Of a DNA stretch of 64,000 nt, positions 1-8,296 are shown one piece after another. The notes below the pieces were generated by a model that saw nothing but the letters and a program-made list of their open reading frames with translations, was not told the DNA's origin and did not search any database. This stretch comes from Rhodocyclaceae bacterium (lineage in GTDB: Bacteria; Pseudomonadota; Gammaproteobacteria; Burkholderiales; Rhodocyclaceae). The DNA lies in assembly GCA_016704145.1 (NCBI GenBank), contig JADJAS010000007.1:124001-188000 (forward strand), in the 5' to 3' direction. The position numbers were made by a program, and so were the translations under genes. Position 1 is the first letter of the stretch; each line of letters begins with the position of its first letter.

Positions 1-1343
1 TCTCGGTCAAGGAAGGCGTCCTGTTCCTGGTCCCCGAGCCGAAGAGCCCGCACGGTGTCGACGTGTCGCCCGACGGCAAGTACATCATCGTCGGCGGCAA
101 GCTGGACACCCACGCTTCCGTGTATAGCTTCGACAAGATCATGGCCGCCATCCAGGCCGGCAAGTTCGAGTCCAAGGATCCGTATGGCATCCCGGTGATC
201 GGCATGAAGGAAGCGCTGCACACCCAGGTGCAACTCGGTCTCGGCCCCCTGCACAACCAGTACGACTCCAAGAAGTGCGTGGTCTATACGTCCATGTACG
301 TGGATTCCCAGGTCGCCAAGTGGGACTACTGCGAAGGCAAGGTGCTCGACAAGATCAGCGTGCATTACAACATCGGTCACCTGATGACCATGGAAGGCGA
401 CTCAGCCGATCCGAAGGGCCGCTATCTGGTGGCGCTGAACAAGCTGGCCATCGACCGCTTCGTGCCGGTCGGTCCGCTGCATCCGCAGAACCACCAGCTG
501 ATCGACATCACCAACGACAAGATGCAGCTCCTCTACGACATGCCCTTGCCGCTGGGCGAGCCGCACTATGCCGTCGCCATCGATGCCACCAAGCTGAAGC
601 CGGGCGTCCGCTACAAGGTCGGCACCGACTCCCGCACCGACAAGCCCCACCCGGGCGCGGTTCGTGCCGGCGAGGAGAAGGTCGTCAAGAAGGGCAACAA
701 GATCGAGGTATTCGGTACCCTGATCCGTTCGCACATCACGCCTGAAACCATCGAGGCCGATGTCGGCGACGAAGTTACCATCCACCTGACCAACCTCGAA
801 CGCGCCCAGGACGAGACCCACGGCTTCACCGTGTCGACCTACAACGTGCATGCCTCGGTCGAACCGGGCAAGACCGTGACGGTCAAGTTCAAGGCGGACA
901 AGGAAGGGGTCTATCCTTACTATTGCACGGAGTTCTGCTCCGCCTTGCACCTGGAGATGATGGGCTACCTGTTGGTCAAGCCCAAGGGCTGGAAGCCGAC
1001 CAAGACCGGTCTCGCTGCGCAGGGCTACACGGAAGCCGACTACAAGGCTACCGTGAAGAAGGTGGCTGAGACCCAGGCCGTCATCGACTCCGTCGTCGGC
1101 TACATCACGTCCGTCAATTACAAGGACTTCCCGGATGTGGTCGCCATGGTCGAGGACGCCACCGATCAGCTCGGCAAGATGAAGGACGCCAAGGCCAAGC
1201 ATGAAGCCGCCGCTGGCAAGAAGGACTGGGAGCAGGCCAACCTCTGGGCCGAGCAGGTCTTCCAGTACCAGGTCAAGGCCGCCGACCTCGGCTTGCGCGC
1301 CAAGACCTATCTCGAGCAGAACGGTGCCAAGAAGATCAAGTAG
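1..1343 (+). CDS. nosZ: nitrous-oxide reductase NosZ, clade II type (5' truncated by window)
   Basis: This is the 3' part of the periplasmic multicopper enzyme that reduces N2O to N2. The frame is open to the left edge (first full codon at base 3), leaving about 447 residues visible. CuZ-region histidines appear in GLGPLHNQYD (near nt 240-270) and SVHYNIGH (near nt 355-380), followed by the family signature VGPLHPQNHQLIDI. The C-terminal cupredoxin carries a complete CuA motif, CTEFCSALHLEM (near nt 925-960). A Lys/Ala-rich helical tail of about 105 residues follows the cupredoxin. I associate such a tail, and the absence of nosR nearby, with atypical clade II enzymes (family knowledge). The signal peptide lies outside the window, so Sec versus Tat export cannot be judged here. 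Confidence 0.95.
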   Translation, partial: SVKEGVLFLVPEPKSPHGVDVSPDGKYIIVGGKLDTHASVYSFDKIMAAIQAGKFESKDPYGIPVIGMKEALHTQVQLGLGPLHNQYDSKKCVVYTSMYVDSQVAKWDYCEGKVLDKISVHYNIGHLMTMEGDSADPKGRYLVALNKLAIDRFVPVGPLHPQNHQLIDITNDKMQLLYDMPLPLGEPHYAVAIDATKLKPGVRYKVGTDSRTDKPHPGAVRAGEEKVVKKGNKIEVFGTLIRSHITPETIEADVGDEVTIHLTNLERAQDETHGFTVSTYNVHASVEPGKTVTVKFKADKEGVYPYYCTEFCSALHLEMMGYLLVKPKGWKPTKTGLAAQGYTEADYKATVKKVAETQAVIDSVVGYITSVNYKDFPDVVAMVEDATDQLGKMKDAKAKHEAAAGKKDWEQANLWAEQVFQYQVKAADLGLRAKTYLEQNGAKKIK

Positions 1344-1344
1344 T

Positions 1345-1358
1345 TTGATCTGATTCAA
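1345..1358. promoter_or_regulatory. FNR/Anr-like box
   Basis: TTGAT-CTGA-TTCAA matches the FNR/Anr consensus TTGAT-N4-ATCAA at 9 of 10 positions. It starts one base after the nosZ stop codon and ends about 60 bases before the next cytochrome gene. A site here would give the downstream nos genes their own oxygen- or NO-responsive promoter. Binding is inferred only. Confidence 0.45.
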
Positions 1359-1369
1359 GGAAGTACCAA

Positions 1370-1401
1370 GGGGGGAGCGCTATGCTCCCCCCGTTTTCTT
1401 T
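1370..1401 (+). terminator. intrinsic terminator or processing hairpin after nosZ
   Basis: Arms GGGGGGAGC (1370-1378) and GCTCCCCCC (1384-1392) form a perfect 9-bp stem with a 5-base loop, followed by the T-rich run GTTTTCTTT. This is a textbook rho-independent terminator shape. As other nos genes follow closely, it may act as an attenuator or as a 3' stabiliser of a separate, abundant nosZ message. Confidence 0.75.
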
Positions 1402-1417
1402 CCAGAAAGGAATGACC

Positions 1418-1726
1418 ATGAAGAAAGTGCTGTTGATCGCGGCTGCCCTCGGCGTCTCGACCCCCGCCCTTGCGCTCGACGGCGCGAAGCTGTATCAGGA
1501 CAAGACTTGTTGGTCCTGCCACGGCAAGGACGCCAAGACGCCGCTGAAAGGCATGCCCTATCCCAAGCTTGCCGGCCAGAATGCCTCGTATGCCGAAGCG
1601 CAGATGAAGGACATCAAGAGCGGAGCACGCAACAATGGCCAGTCGGCGGCGATGAAGGGTGTCATGGGCCTCGTCAGCGACGAGGAAATCAAGGCCATCG
1701 CCGAGTACCTGAGCAAGCTGAAGTAG
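1418..1726 (+). CDS. monoheme class I cytochrome c, nos-cluster type
   Basis: A 102-residue exported cytochrome that probably passes electrons to NosZ in the periplasm. It has a Sec signal peptide (MKKVLLIAAALGV, cleavage near ALA-LD), one heme motif CWSCH near residue 30, and a likely axial Met in the C-terminal half (AAMKGVMG). The start at 1418 is preferred because the AAAGG ribosome site then has a 7-base spacing; ATG at 1412 or 1382 would be too close to it or ahead of it. It corresponds in role to NosC-type cytochromes of clade II clusters, though here it sits directly after nosZ rather than after nosG. Confidence 0.85.
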   Translation: MKKVLLIAAALGVSTPALALDGAKLYQDKTCWSCHGKDAKTPLKGMPYPKLAGQNASYAEAQMKDIKSGARNNGQSAAMKGVMGLVSDEEIKAIAEYLSKLK

Positions 1727-1745
1727 GCAACAGGCAATTCGAGTT

Positions 1746-1775
1746 GAGGAATATCAATGACTGCTGATATTCCTC
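1746..1775. repeat. perfect 11-bp inverted repeat between the two cytochrome genes
   Basis: Arms GAGGAATATCA (1746-1756) and TGATATTCCTC (1765-1775) pair perfectly around an 8-base loop. No T-run follows, so it is not a standard terminator. It lies in the 91-base gap between the cytochrome genes and could be an mRNA stabilising or processing hairpin, or a dyad operator. Confidence 0.6.
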
Positions 1776-1817
1776 GACAGTAGACTTGCCCATCCCCAAA
1801 CCGAAGAGGACAACGAT

Positions 1818-2555
1818 ATGAGAAAGACTCTGGCGCTTGCCGTCGCCGCACTTCTGCCAACCATAGCCTTCGCCGGACCGCCCGCCCCGCACGCCGCCGG
1901 TATCGAGTCCAAGGATTACCAGTGGGCGAAGATGGAAGGCGAGCTCAAGGACGCGCTCGCCAAGAAGGGTGACGTCAAACGAGGCAAGGAAACCTACGAG
2001 ATCTGCGGCGCCTGCCATTTGCCTTCCGGTGCTGGTCGCTCCGACGGCACCTTCCCGCAGCTGGCTGGCCAGCACACCACCGTGCTAATCAAGCAGATGG
2101 CAGACATCCGCATGGGCCTGCGCGACAATCCGACCATGTACCCGTTCGCCAAGGAAATGACTGATCCGCAAGACTTGGCCGATACCTCTGCCTATATTGA
2201 GAGCCTGTGTATCCCGGTCGACCACGGTAAGTACGAGGGTCCTGACGCCGCCAAACAGATCGGCGCCGGAAAAGAACTCTACGAGAAGCAGTGCAAGGAG
2301 TGTCATGGCGTCAACGGCGAAGGCGTGAAGGAAAAGTTCTATCCCGTCATCGCCGGCCAGCACTACAAGTACCTGCTGCGCCAGATGACCGAGATCCGCG
2401 ATGGCCATCGCCGCAACGCCAATCCCGACATGGTGAAGGTGATCAAACCCTACACCAACGACCAGCTCGTGGCCATCTCGGCCTACCAGTCCAGCCTGTC
2501 GATGCCCGGATCAATGTGCAAGGCCGGCCCGGCAAAGGGCGGCAAGAAGAAGTAA
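1818..2555 (+). CDS. diheme cytochrome c4-like protein
   Basis: A 245-residue exported protein with two cytochrome c domains, each with one heme motif: CGACH (C63, C66, H67) and CKECH (C159, C162, H163). Each domain carries the LAGQH / IAGQH segment and repeated Q-M-xx-IR helices typical of cytochrome c4. A signal peptide ends near residue 19 (AFA-GP). The probable role is periplasmic electron transfer between the quinol-oxidising Nos membrane proteins, or cytochrome bc1, and NosZ. It replaces the second monoheme NosC of canonical clade II clusters; that functional equivalence is inferred from position only. Confidence 0.85.
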   Translation: MRKTLALAVAALLPTIAFAGPPAPHAAGIESKDYQWAKMEGELKDALAKKGDVKRGKETYEICGACHLPSGAGRSDGTFPQLAGQHTTVLIKQMADIRMGLRDNPTMYPFAKEMTDPQDLADTSAYIESLCIPVDHGKYEGPDAAKQIGAGKELYEKQCKECHGVNGEGVKEKFYPVIAGQHYKYLLRQMTEIRDGHRRNANPDMVKVIKPYTNDQLVAISAYQSSLSMPGSMCKAGPAKGGKKK

Positions 2556-2658
2556 GGTCCTGATCGGAACGGGCGCCGCCGCCCACCTCTCGGCGGTGCC
2601 CGATTCGCCCGGAAACCCGCAAGGGCGACGGGCGCCCCTTCACGAACAGAGAATCGCC

Positions 2659-3633
2659 ATGCAAGCCAGCAACAAGACCGTCACCGGCCTGACCCTGATC
2701 GCCCTCGTCGCCATGATCGCGGCCTATTTTTCGCCGATCTGGTGGGTATCGCTGACGGCGCCCAATTACCCCAAGGATGCCTTCCCGGACGGTATTCGCA
2801 TCCATTTCCATTTCGACGGCGTCTACAACGGCTGCAAGGCGGCCGGCAAGGGCAGCCGCATGGCCGACGAAATTATCCAGAAGGATCTCGAAGGTAGCGA
2901 GGAGCGGTACAACCCGATTCTCGACAAGCAGAACAAACTCGACAAGGACGCCGAAGGCTTGGATTGCGTCCACGAGATGAACACCATCAACCATTACGTC
3001 GGCATGTTCCCCATCGCCACCGGCGCGCCCGTGGAAAAGCCCTTGGCCAAGTTTTTCTTCGGCTTCTTCACCGTGATGCTGCTGGCCTTCGTCGTCACCC
3101 AGAGGAAGCTTAGACTCGCCATCCTGACCGTCGGCTTCGCCGCCGTTGCCGCATGGGCGATCGTGGACCAGTTTGTCCTCGGTCATCTCGCCAGCCATGT
3201 GAAGGCATACATCGAGGAAGCGGGGACGTTCTTCAAGGAGCCGGATAAGATCAAGGCGTGGGGCGACAACGTCACTCTGGTCAGCCAGATCGTCATTGCC
3301 GGCCTGGTCGTTGCGATGGTTATCGTGCTGATCGGCGTGTGGAAGTTCCGCTCTTTCGAACTACTGCTGGCTCTGGTGCCTGGCTTGCTGCCGGTGTTCT
3401 TCGTCATCGAATACTCGGCCTGGCTCTGGTTCTTCGGCCACAACCTTCACCCTTGGGGCGCCTTCACGGTCAAGCCGTTCATGCCGACGGTATTCGGCGA
3501 GGGCAAGGTCGCGCAGTTCTCAACCTTCTCCTACCCCTACTGGGGCTATGGTCTGCTCCTGGTGGTGTTTGCCTGCCTGATGCTGGCGCTGCTACTGCGC
3601 CGTAAACAACTGCGGGAAAATCCCGGCTCCTGA
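2659..3633 (+). CDS. NosB-like polytopic membrane protein
   Basis: A 324-residue membrane protein with an N-terminal anchor (about residues 8-28), a hydrophilic external segment of roughly 100 residues with FHFDGVYNGC and paired cysteines, then four or five further membrane helices and a basic C-terminus. ATG at 2659 is chosen over the upstream GTG at 2596 because the residues in between are polar and proline-rich and the anchor begins just after the ATG. Position between the cytochromes and nosD, and the topology, match NosB, a clade II-specific Nos membrane protein of unknown chemistry. It follows the cytochrome gene by about 100 bases and precedes nosD by 13. Confidence 0.6.
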   Translation: MQASNKTVTGLTLIALVAMIAAYFSPIWWVSLTAPNYPKDAFPDGIRIHFHFDGVYNGCKAAGKGSRMADEIIQKDLEGSEERYNPILDKQNKLDKDAEGLDCVHEMNTINHYVGMFPIATGAPVEKPLAKFFFGFFTVMLLAFVVTQRKLRLAILTVGFAAVAAWAIVDQFVLGHLASHVKAYIEEAGTFFKEPDKIKAWGDNVTLVSQIVIAGLVVAMVIVLIGVWKFRSFELLLALVPGLLPVFFVIEYSAWLWFFGHNLHPWGAFTVKPFMPTVFGEGKVAQFSTFSYPYWGYGLLLVVFACLMLALLLRRKQLRENPGS

Positions 3634-3646
3634 AGGGAGCTAAGTC

Positions 3647-5038
3647 GTGACGCCCAGGAATCTGCTGGCCGGTCTCACCGTATTCGCCGTCGCCATGACG
3701 GCGGCGGCCGCTCTGAATGTCAGTTCCAGCGGCGTCATCGGCGGCGATGACGAGACCGAGAAGGGCCAGGGCGCCAATCTCGCCAGCAGCCATGGTGGTG
3801 TGCGGGCGGATGTTGACAGGCCCAAGCCGGTGATTCTTCTGTACGAACGCGACAAGCGCATTCACGGTCTCAAGCCGCTGCAGGAACTGGTCGACAAGGC
3901 ACCCGCCGGCTCGGTGCTGAAACCGCCGCCTGGCACCTACTCCGGGCCCGTTGTCGTGAAAAAGCCGCTGACCATCGACGGCGGCGGCCAGGTCACCATC
4001 GACGCCGGCGACCGCGGCACGGTCTTCTCGCTTGAAGCGGACGGCGCCACGCTACGCGGATTGCGGCTGACGGGCTCTGGCGGGTCGCACGACACCGACG
4101 ATTCCTGCCTGGACGTGCGCGGCAACCGCAACATCATCGAGGATCTGACCATCGACAACTGCCTGTTCGGCATCGATCTCAAGCAATCCAACGACAACGT
4201 CGTGCGGGGCAATCGCATCAGTTCGAAGCCTTATGATCTCGGCGTGCGCGGCGACGCCTTGCGCCTCTGGTACAGCTACCGCAATCGCATTGAGAACAAT
4301 CAGATCACGGATGCCCGGGACATGGTGGCGTGGTACTCCAGCAACAATGTGTTCCGCGGCAACGTCGGCCGTCGCAGCCGCTACTCACTCCACTTCATGT
4401 TCGCCAATGATAACGAGGTCATCGACAACCGTTTCTATGACAATACCGTGGGCATTTATCTGATGTACACGGAGCGCACCAACCTGCGCAACAACATCGT
4501 GTCCCACGCCAACGGCGCCGCCGGCATGGCCGTCGGCTTCAAGGAATCGAGCGACGCCATCATCGAAGGCAACGAGTTCATCTACTGCGCGGTGGGCGTT
4601 GGCTCCGATCTTTCGCCCTTCCAGCCCAACACGACCATACGGTTCCGCAACAACCGCTTCTCCTACAACGGCATTGCCGTCCACTTCACCAGTGAACTCG
4701 GCGGCAACGACTTCCGGAACAACGTCTTCGAAGGCAACCTGACCGACGTCGCCCAGTCGGGTCGGGGCAAGGAGGGGCTCAATCGCTGGCGCGACAACTA
4801 CTGGGACAATTATCAGGGGTTCGACCGCGACCGCGACGGTATCGGCGACACCGCGCACCGTTACTACGCCTATGCCGATCGGCTGTGGATCGAGATGCCG
4901 ACCGCCCGTTTTTTCAAGACTGCCCCGGTGATGGAGCTGCTCGATTTTCTCGAGCGACTGGCGCCGTTCTCGACACCCGAACTCCAACTCGAGGACGACC
5001 GGCCGCGGTTCATCAAGCCTGACAGGATCGCATCATGA
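3647..5038 (+). CDS. nosD: copper-site assembly protein NosD
   Basis: A periplasmic right-handed parallel beta-helix protein (463 residues) needed with the NosFY ABC transporter to build the CuZ centre of NosZ. After an N-terminal signal segment it has the PbH1/NosD repeats rich in Asn ladders (for example NRNIIED, NDNVVRGNRI, SNNVFRGN, NDNEVIDNRF). The C-terminal GLNRWRDNYWDNYQGFDRDRDGIGD is the conserved NosD end segment, given here in full only for recognition of its WRDNYWD core. The start is GTG with a clear AAGGGAG site 7 bases upstream. The stop codon overlaps the nosG ATG (ATGA), so translation is likely coupled. Confidence 0.93.
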   Translation: MTPRNLLAGLTVFAVAMTAAAALNVSSSGVIGGDDETEKGQGANLASSHGGVRADVDRPKPVILLYERDKRIHGLKPLQELVDKAPAGSVLKPPPGTYSGPVVVKKPLTIDGGGQVTIDAGDRGTVFSLEADGATLRGLRLTGSGGSHDTDDSCLDVRGNRNIIEDLTIDNCLFGIDLKQSNDNVVRGNRISSKPYDLGVRGDALRLWYSYRNRIENNQITDARDMVAWYSSNNVFRGNVGRRSRYSLHFMFANDNEVIDNRFYDNTVGIYLMYTERTNLRNNIVSHANGAAGMAVGFKESSDAIIEGNEFIYCAVGVGSDLSPFQPNTTIRFRNNRFSYNGIAVHFTSELGGNDFRNNVFEGNLTDVAQSGRGKEGLNRWRDNYWDNYQGFDRDRDGIGDTAHRYYAYADRLWIEMPTARFFKTAPVMELLDFLERLAPFSTPELQLEDDRPRFIKPDRIAS

Positions 5039-5904
5039 GCGCAGTCGACAACACGCCAGGTTCGGGCGGCAAATCAACGGGCAACAAGCCGCCGCTGTCC
5101 AAGGAACGTCAGCAGCAGGCGCGTCGCCGTGTGCTGCGGACCATCCTGCTCACCGGTGGCGTCATGGGCGCGGCACTTTCGGGATACCTGCCGCTCGCGT
5201 ATGGCCAGAAGAAGCGTCTGCGTCCCCCCGGCGCGCTCGATGAAAAGGACTTTCTCGCCTCGTGCATCAAATGCGGTCAGTGCGTCCAGGTCTGCCCGGT
5301 GCAGGCGATCAAGCTCGCCGATCTGGTCGACGGTTTCGGGGTTGGCACACCCTACATCGACGCCCGCGAGCAAGCCTGCGATTTTTCCTGCGACGCCGTG
5401 CAATGCATTCTCGCCTGCCCCACCGGGTCACTGACGTACCACAAGCCGGAATTCCTGCCCGTACGTCACGGCGCAGCGCTAGCCGCCAAACCGATTCTGC
5501 TCGCCAAGGAAACGGACGCGGAGCCGACCCTCAACCTCAAGGAACGGATCGGTGTCGCGCGCCTGACCAGACCCGAGTCATGCCTGGCCATTCAAGGCAA
5601 GGGGTTCAAGGGCCAAGTACAGGGCCCCGACTTCGAAGGCCGCATGCGCTACATGAGCGTCGACCGCTGGAAGCCGATCAAGATCGCAGATCACCCCTAT
5701 GATGTCGCCGAGTGCGACCTGTGCGCGCGCGAGTGCCCGATCAAGGGGGCCATCAGTATCGAAACGGTGTTCGCTCCCGATGGCAGCCAGCGTAAGTCGC
5801 CGGTCGTGCATGAACCCTGTGTCGGCTGCGGCGTCTGCGAAATGATCTGCCCGGTCGAGCCCACCGCCATCGAAATCGTTCCCCGCGAGGTTTGGAGATC
5901 ATGA
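5035..5904 (+). CDS. nosG: ferredoxin-type protein NosG (NapG-like)
   Basis: A 289-residue iron-sulfur protein that is thought, with NosH, to carry electrons from the quinol pool towards the periplasmic Nos cytochromes in clade II systems. Four [4Fe-4S] motifs are visible: CIKCGQCVQVCP (C77-C87), CDFSCDAVQCILACP (C115-C128), CDLCARECP near residue 228 and CVGCGVCEMICP near residue 262. The N-terminus has a basic ARRRVLRT stretch before a hydrophobic segment, a Tat-like signal or anchor. It overlaps both neighbours by 4 bases (ATGA), consistent with a stoichiometric G-H unit. Confidence 0.9.
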   Translation: MSAVDNTPGSGGKSTGNKPPLSKERQQQARRRVLRTILLTGGVMGAALSGYLPLAYGQKKRLRPPGALDEKDFLASCIKCGQCVQVCPVQAIKLADLVDGFGVGTPYIDAREQACDFSCDAVQCILACPTGSLTYHKPEFLPVRHGAALAAKPILLAKETDAEPTLNLKERIGVARLTRPESCLAIQGKGFKGQVQGPDFEGRMRYMSVDRWKPIKIADHPYDVAECDLCARECPIKGAISIETVFAPDGSQRKSPVVHEPCVGCGVCEMICPVEPTAIEIVPREVWRS

Positions 5905-6878
5905 ACGACATCATGAAGCGCCGCTTTCGCGATCAGATCCTGGTCATGTTCGGGCGGGAACCGACCAAACCAGCCGCCATTTCCCCCAAGGCGCAGGAAA
6001 TCCACCTCTACAAGAAAGGCAACCGCGATTTCATCGCCGAGAAGCTGCATGCCCGCGCCCACGCCAACCCCAGCCACAAGTGGCGCAACCGGCGCTGGAT
6101 AACCCTGATACTGGCCAATCTGCTGTTCGTCGTTTCCTTCTACTTCGACATCCAACTGCTCGAGGGCGCGCTCACCGCCTCGCGCTTCGTCGGATTCCAC
6201 CTGATCGACCTGAATTCGGCGCTGCAAGTGATGCTGGCGCACAAGCACATCATCAACAACCTGATCATCGGTACCGGCACGGTGCTGATTCTCTGGCTGC
6301 TGCTGGGTGGCCGCACCTTCTGCTCGTGGATATGCCCATATCATCTCCTGGCGGAATGGGCCGAGAAGTTGCATGTTTATCTGGTGAAGAAGAAGCTGGT
6401 CACCGACCAGACCATCGACCGCCGCCTGCGTACCATTTCATGGTTGTTCTTTTCGCTGCTGGCCGTGGCGACCGGCTACACGGTGTTCGAGGCGATTTCC
6501 CCCACCGGCATACTTTCGCGTGCATTGATCTATGGCGCGGGCGTGGCGCTACTCTGGGTGTTGGCGCTGCTGGTGTTCGAAGTCTTCTTTTCCCGCCGTG
6601 CCTGGTGTCGCTACGCCTGCCCGATCGGCCTCACTTACGGCGTGGTCGGCATTCTGTCGCCGGTTCGCATCAAGTACACCCTCTCCGACTGCTTCCACGA
6701 GGGCGATTGCCGCAAGGTCTGCCTGGTACCGCACGTGCTCGACACGGTGATCAAGGGTCGCGCCATCGATACCGAGGTTCCGATTGGACCCGACTGCACA
6801 CGTTGCGGCCTGTGCGTCGACACCTGTCCGACGGGTTCCCTGAAGTTCGACATCAAAGGCCTGTCAAAGCTCCTCTGA
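5901..6878 (+). CDS. nosH: membrane polyferredoxin NosH (NapH-like)
   Basis: A 325-residue membrane protein that partners NosG, probably as quinol dehydrogenase for N2O reduction. It has about four membrane helices. Two loop cysteine motifs of the NapH/NosR type are seen (CSWICPYHLL and CRYACPIGL), followed by two C-terminal ferredoxin clusters (CFHEGDCRKVC and CTRCGLCVDTCP). ATG at 5901 overlaps the nosG stop; a TTG nine bases earlier is less likely. A 72-base gap follows before nosF. Confidence 0.9.
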   Translation: MNDIMKRRFRDQILVMFGREPTKPAAISPKAQEIHLYKKGNRDFIAEKLHARAHANPSHKWRNRRWITLILANLLFVVSFYFDIQLLEGALTASRFVGFHLIDLNSALQVMLAHKHIINNLIIGTGTVLILWLLLGGRTFCSWICPYHLLAEWAEKLHVYLVKKKLVTDQTIDRRLRTISWLFFSLLAVATGYTVFEAISPTGILSRALIYGAGVALLWVLALLVFEVFFSRRAWCRYACPIGLTYGVVGILSPVRIKYTLSDCFHEGDCRKVCLVPHVLDTVIKGRAIDTEVPIGPDCTRCGLCVDTCPTGSLKFDIKGLSKLL

Positions 6879-6950
6879 AGCCCCCGGGCCAGGCAAACTG
6901 CCCTGGATCAAGGGCGATAGCCGGACAGCACAGTTACAATTCGTCCCACC

Positions 6951-7808
6951 ATGATACGTTTCGACTCCGTCGCCAAGGCCTTCAAGCGCGTGCGCGTCCT
7001 GGATGGCATCAACCTCGAGATCGGCCTGGGCGAACGAGTCGCCCTGATTGGCTCCAACGGCGCCGGCAAGACGACGCTGATCCGTTGCCTGCTCGGCGAA
7101 TACACCCATGACGGATCGGTCACCATCGAGGGGCGTTCGCCCCGACGCGAACGCACGACGGTGCTCGGTGACATCGGTTTTGTGCCGCAACTGCCGCCGC
7201 CGCTGAAGATGCCGGTCGGCCAGTTGATCGGTTTCGCCGCCGCCGTCTGCGGCACCGATCCCAAGCGCATCATCGATCTCGCCGGCCGTCTCGGCCTCGA
7301 CAGCGCGCCGGTCATGGACCGTCAGTTCGTCCGCCTGTCCGGCGGCATGAAGCAAAAGCTGCTGATCGCCATGGCGCTGGGTCGCTCGGCGCGCGTGCTG
7401 GTGATGGATGAACCGGCCGCCAACCTAGATCCGGAGGCACGCAAGATGTTCTTCGAATTGCTCGCCGAGCGCGCCGAAAGCGCCACCATGCTGATCTCGA
7501 GTCACCGTCTCAACGAAGTGTCGTCGCTGGTCAATCGCGTCATCGAACTCGACATGGGCAAGGTGGTGCTCGACGATCGCGTCGCCGACGACATGTCGCT
7601 TGCCGGACTGCTGGCCTGCCGCATCTCCGTCAAGCGGCCGGAACCCGCGTTCGCCAAGGCTCTCGGCAGCTGGAATTTCGCGGATCTCGGCGATGGCCTG
7701 GAATGGCAGGGCACGGTGGCCGGGCCCGACCGACTGCGCTTCCTCGGCATGACGTCGCGCTACGTGGCGCTGATCAGCAACATCTCGATGACCGAAATCG
7801 GCCACTGA
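6951..7808 (+). CDS. nosF: ABC transporter ATPase NosF
   Basis: ATP-binding subunit (285 residues) of the NosFY exporter that supplies NosD with what is needed for CuZ assembly. Visible motifs are Walker A GSNGAGKTT (about residues 35-43), the signature LSGGMKQK, Walker B VLVMDEP and the switch SSH. The C-terminal 80 residues are a NosF-type extension. The stop codon TGA overlaps the nosL ATG by one base. Confidence 0.93.
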   Translation: MIRFDSVAKAFKRVRVLDGINLEIGLGERVALIGSNGAGKTTLIRCLLGEYTHDGSVTIEGRSPRRERTTVLGDIGFVPQLPPPLKMPVGQLIGFAAAVCGTDPKRIIDLAGRLGLDSAPVMDRQFVRLSGGMKQKLLIAMALGRSARVLVMDEPAANLDPEARKMFFELLAERAESATMLISSHRLNEVSSLVNRVIELDMGKVVLDDRVADDMSLAGLLACRISVKRPEPAFAKALGSWNFADLGDGLEWQGTVAGPDRLRFLGMTSRYVALISNISMTEIGH

Positions 7809-8296
7809 TGGACCGCCGTCGCTTCCTCGCGTCGGGCATCGCCGCGACACCCCTGGCGGTAGCGCTATCCAGCCTGGGCGCCTGCGGCAAGGACGATCGC
7901 TGGCCGGAAGGCATGCAGCCGATCAAGTGGGACCGCGATACCTGCGTCGTCTGCAACATGGTCATTTCCGATCGCCGCTTCGCGGGCCAGTTGCGCGGTG
8001 GCCCGAAGAAAACGGTATTCAAGTTCGACGACCCAGGCTGCGTCGCTCTATGGCTCAACGACAAGGCACGCGATTATCCGTGGATGGATGAGCCGGCCAC
8101 CCGGCTCTGGATCGCCGATGTCACTGTCGGCGGCAATGATGTCGTCTGGCTCGACGGACGCAAGGCGCACTACGTGAACAGGACTTCGCCCATGGGTTTC
8201 AATTTCGGCGCCGTCGCCCAGCCCCAGCCCGGTTCGATCGATTTTGCGACCATGCGCGAACACGTGGTGGTCAAGTTCAAGAAGGGACGCGCATGA
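7808..8296 (+). CDS. nosL: copper chaperone lipoprotein NosL
   Basis: A 162-residue outer-surface lipoprotein that binds Cu(I) and delivers it for NosZ maturation. The N-terminus MDRRRFLASG is a twin-arginine-like signal that runs into a lipobox ending at C26 (SSLGAC). The conserved NosL metal motif CVVCNM (C46, C49, M51) and the TSPMGFNFGAV segment are present. It starts at the nosF stop and ends in a 4-base overlap with nosY. The order F-L-Y differs from the more usual F-Y-L. Confidence 0.93.
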   Translation: MDRRRFLASGIAATPLAVALSSLGACGKDDRWPEGMQPIKWDRDTCVVCNMVISDRRFAGQLRGGPKKTVFKFDDPGCVALWLNDKARDYPWMDEPATRLWIADVTVGGNDVVWLDGRKAHYVNRTSPMGFNFGAVAQPQPGSIDFATMREHVVVKFKKGRA

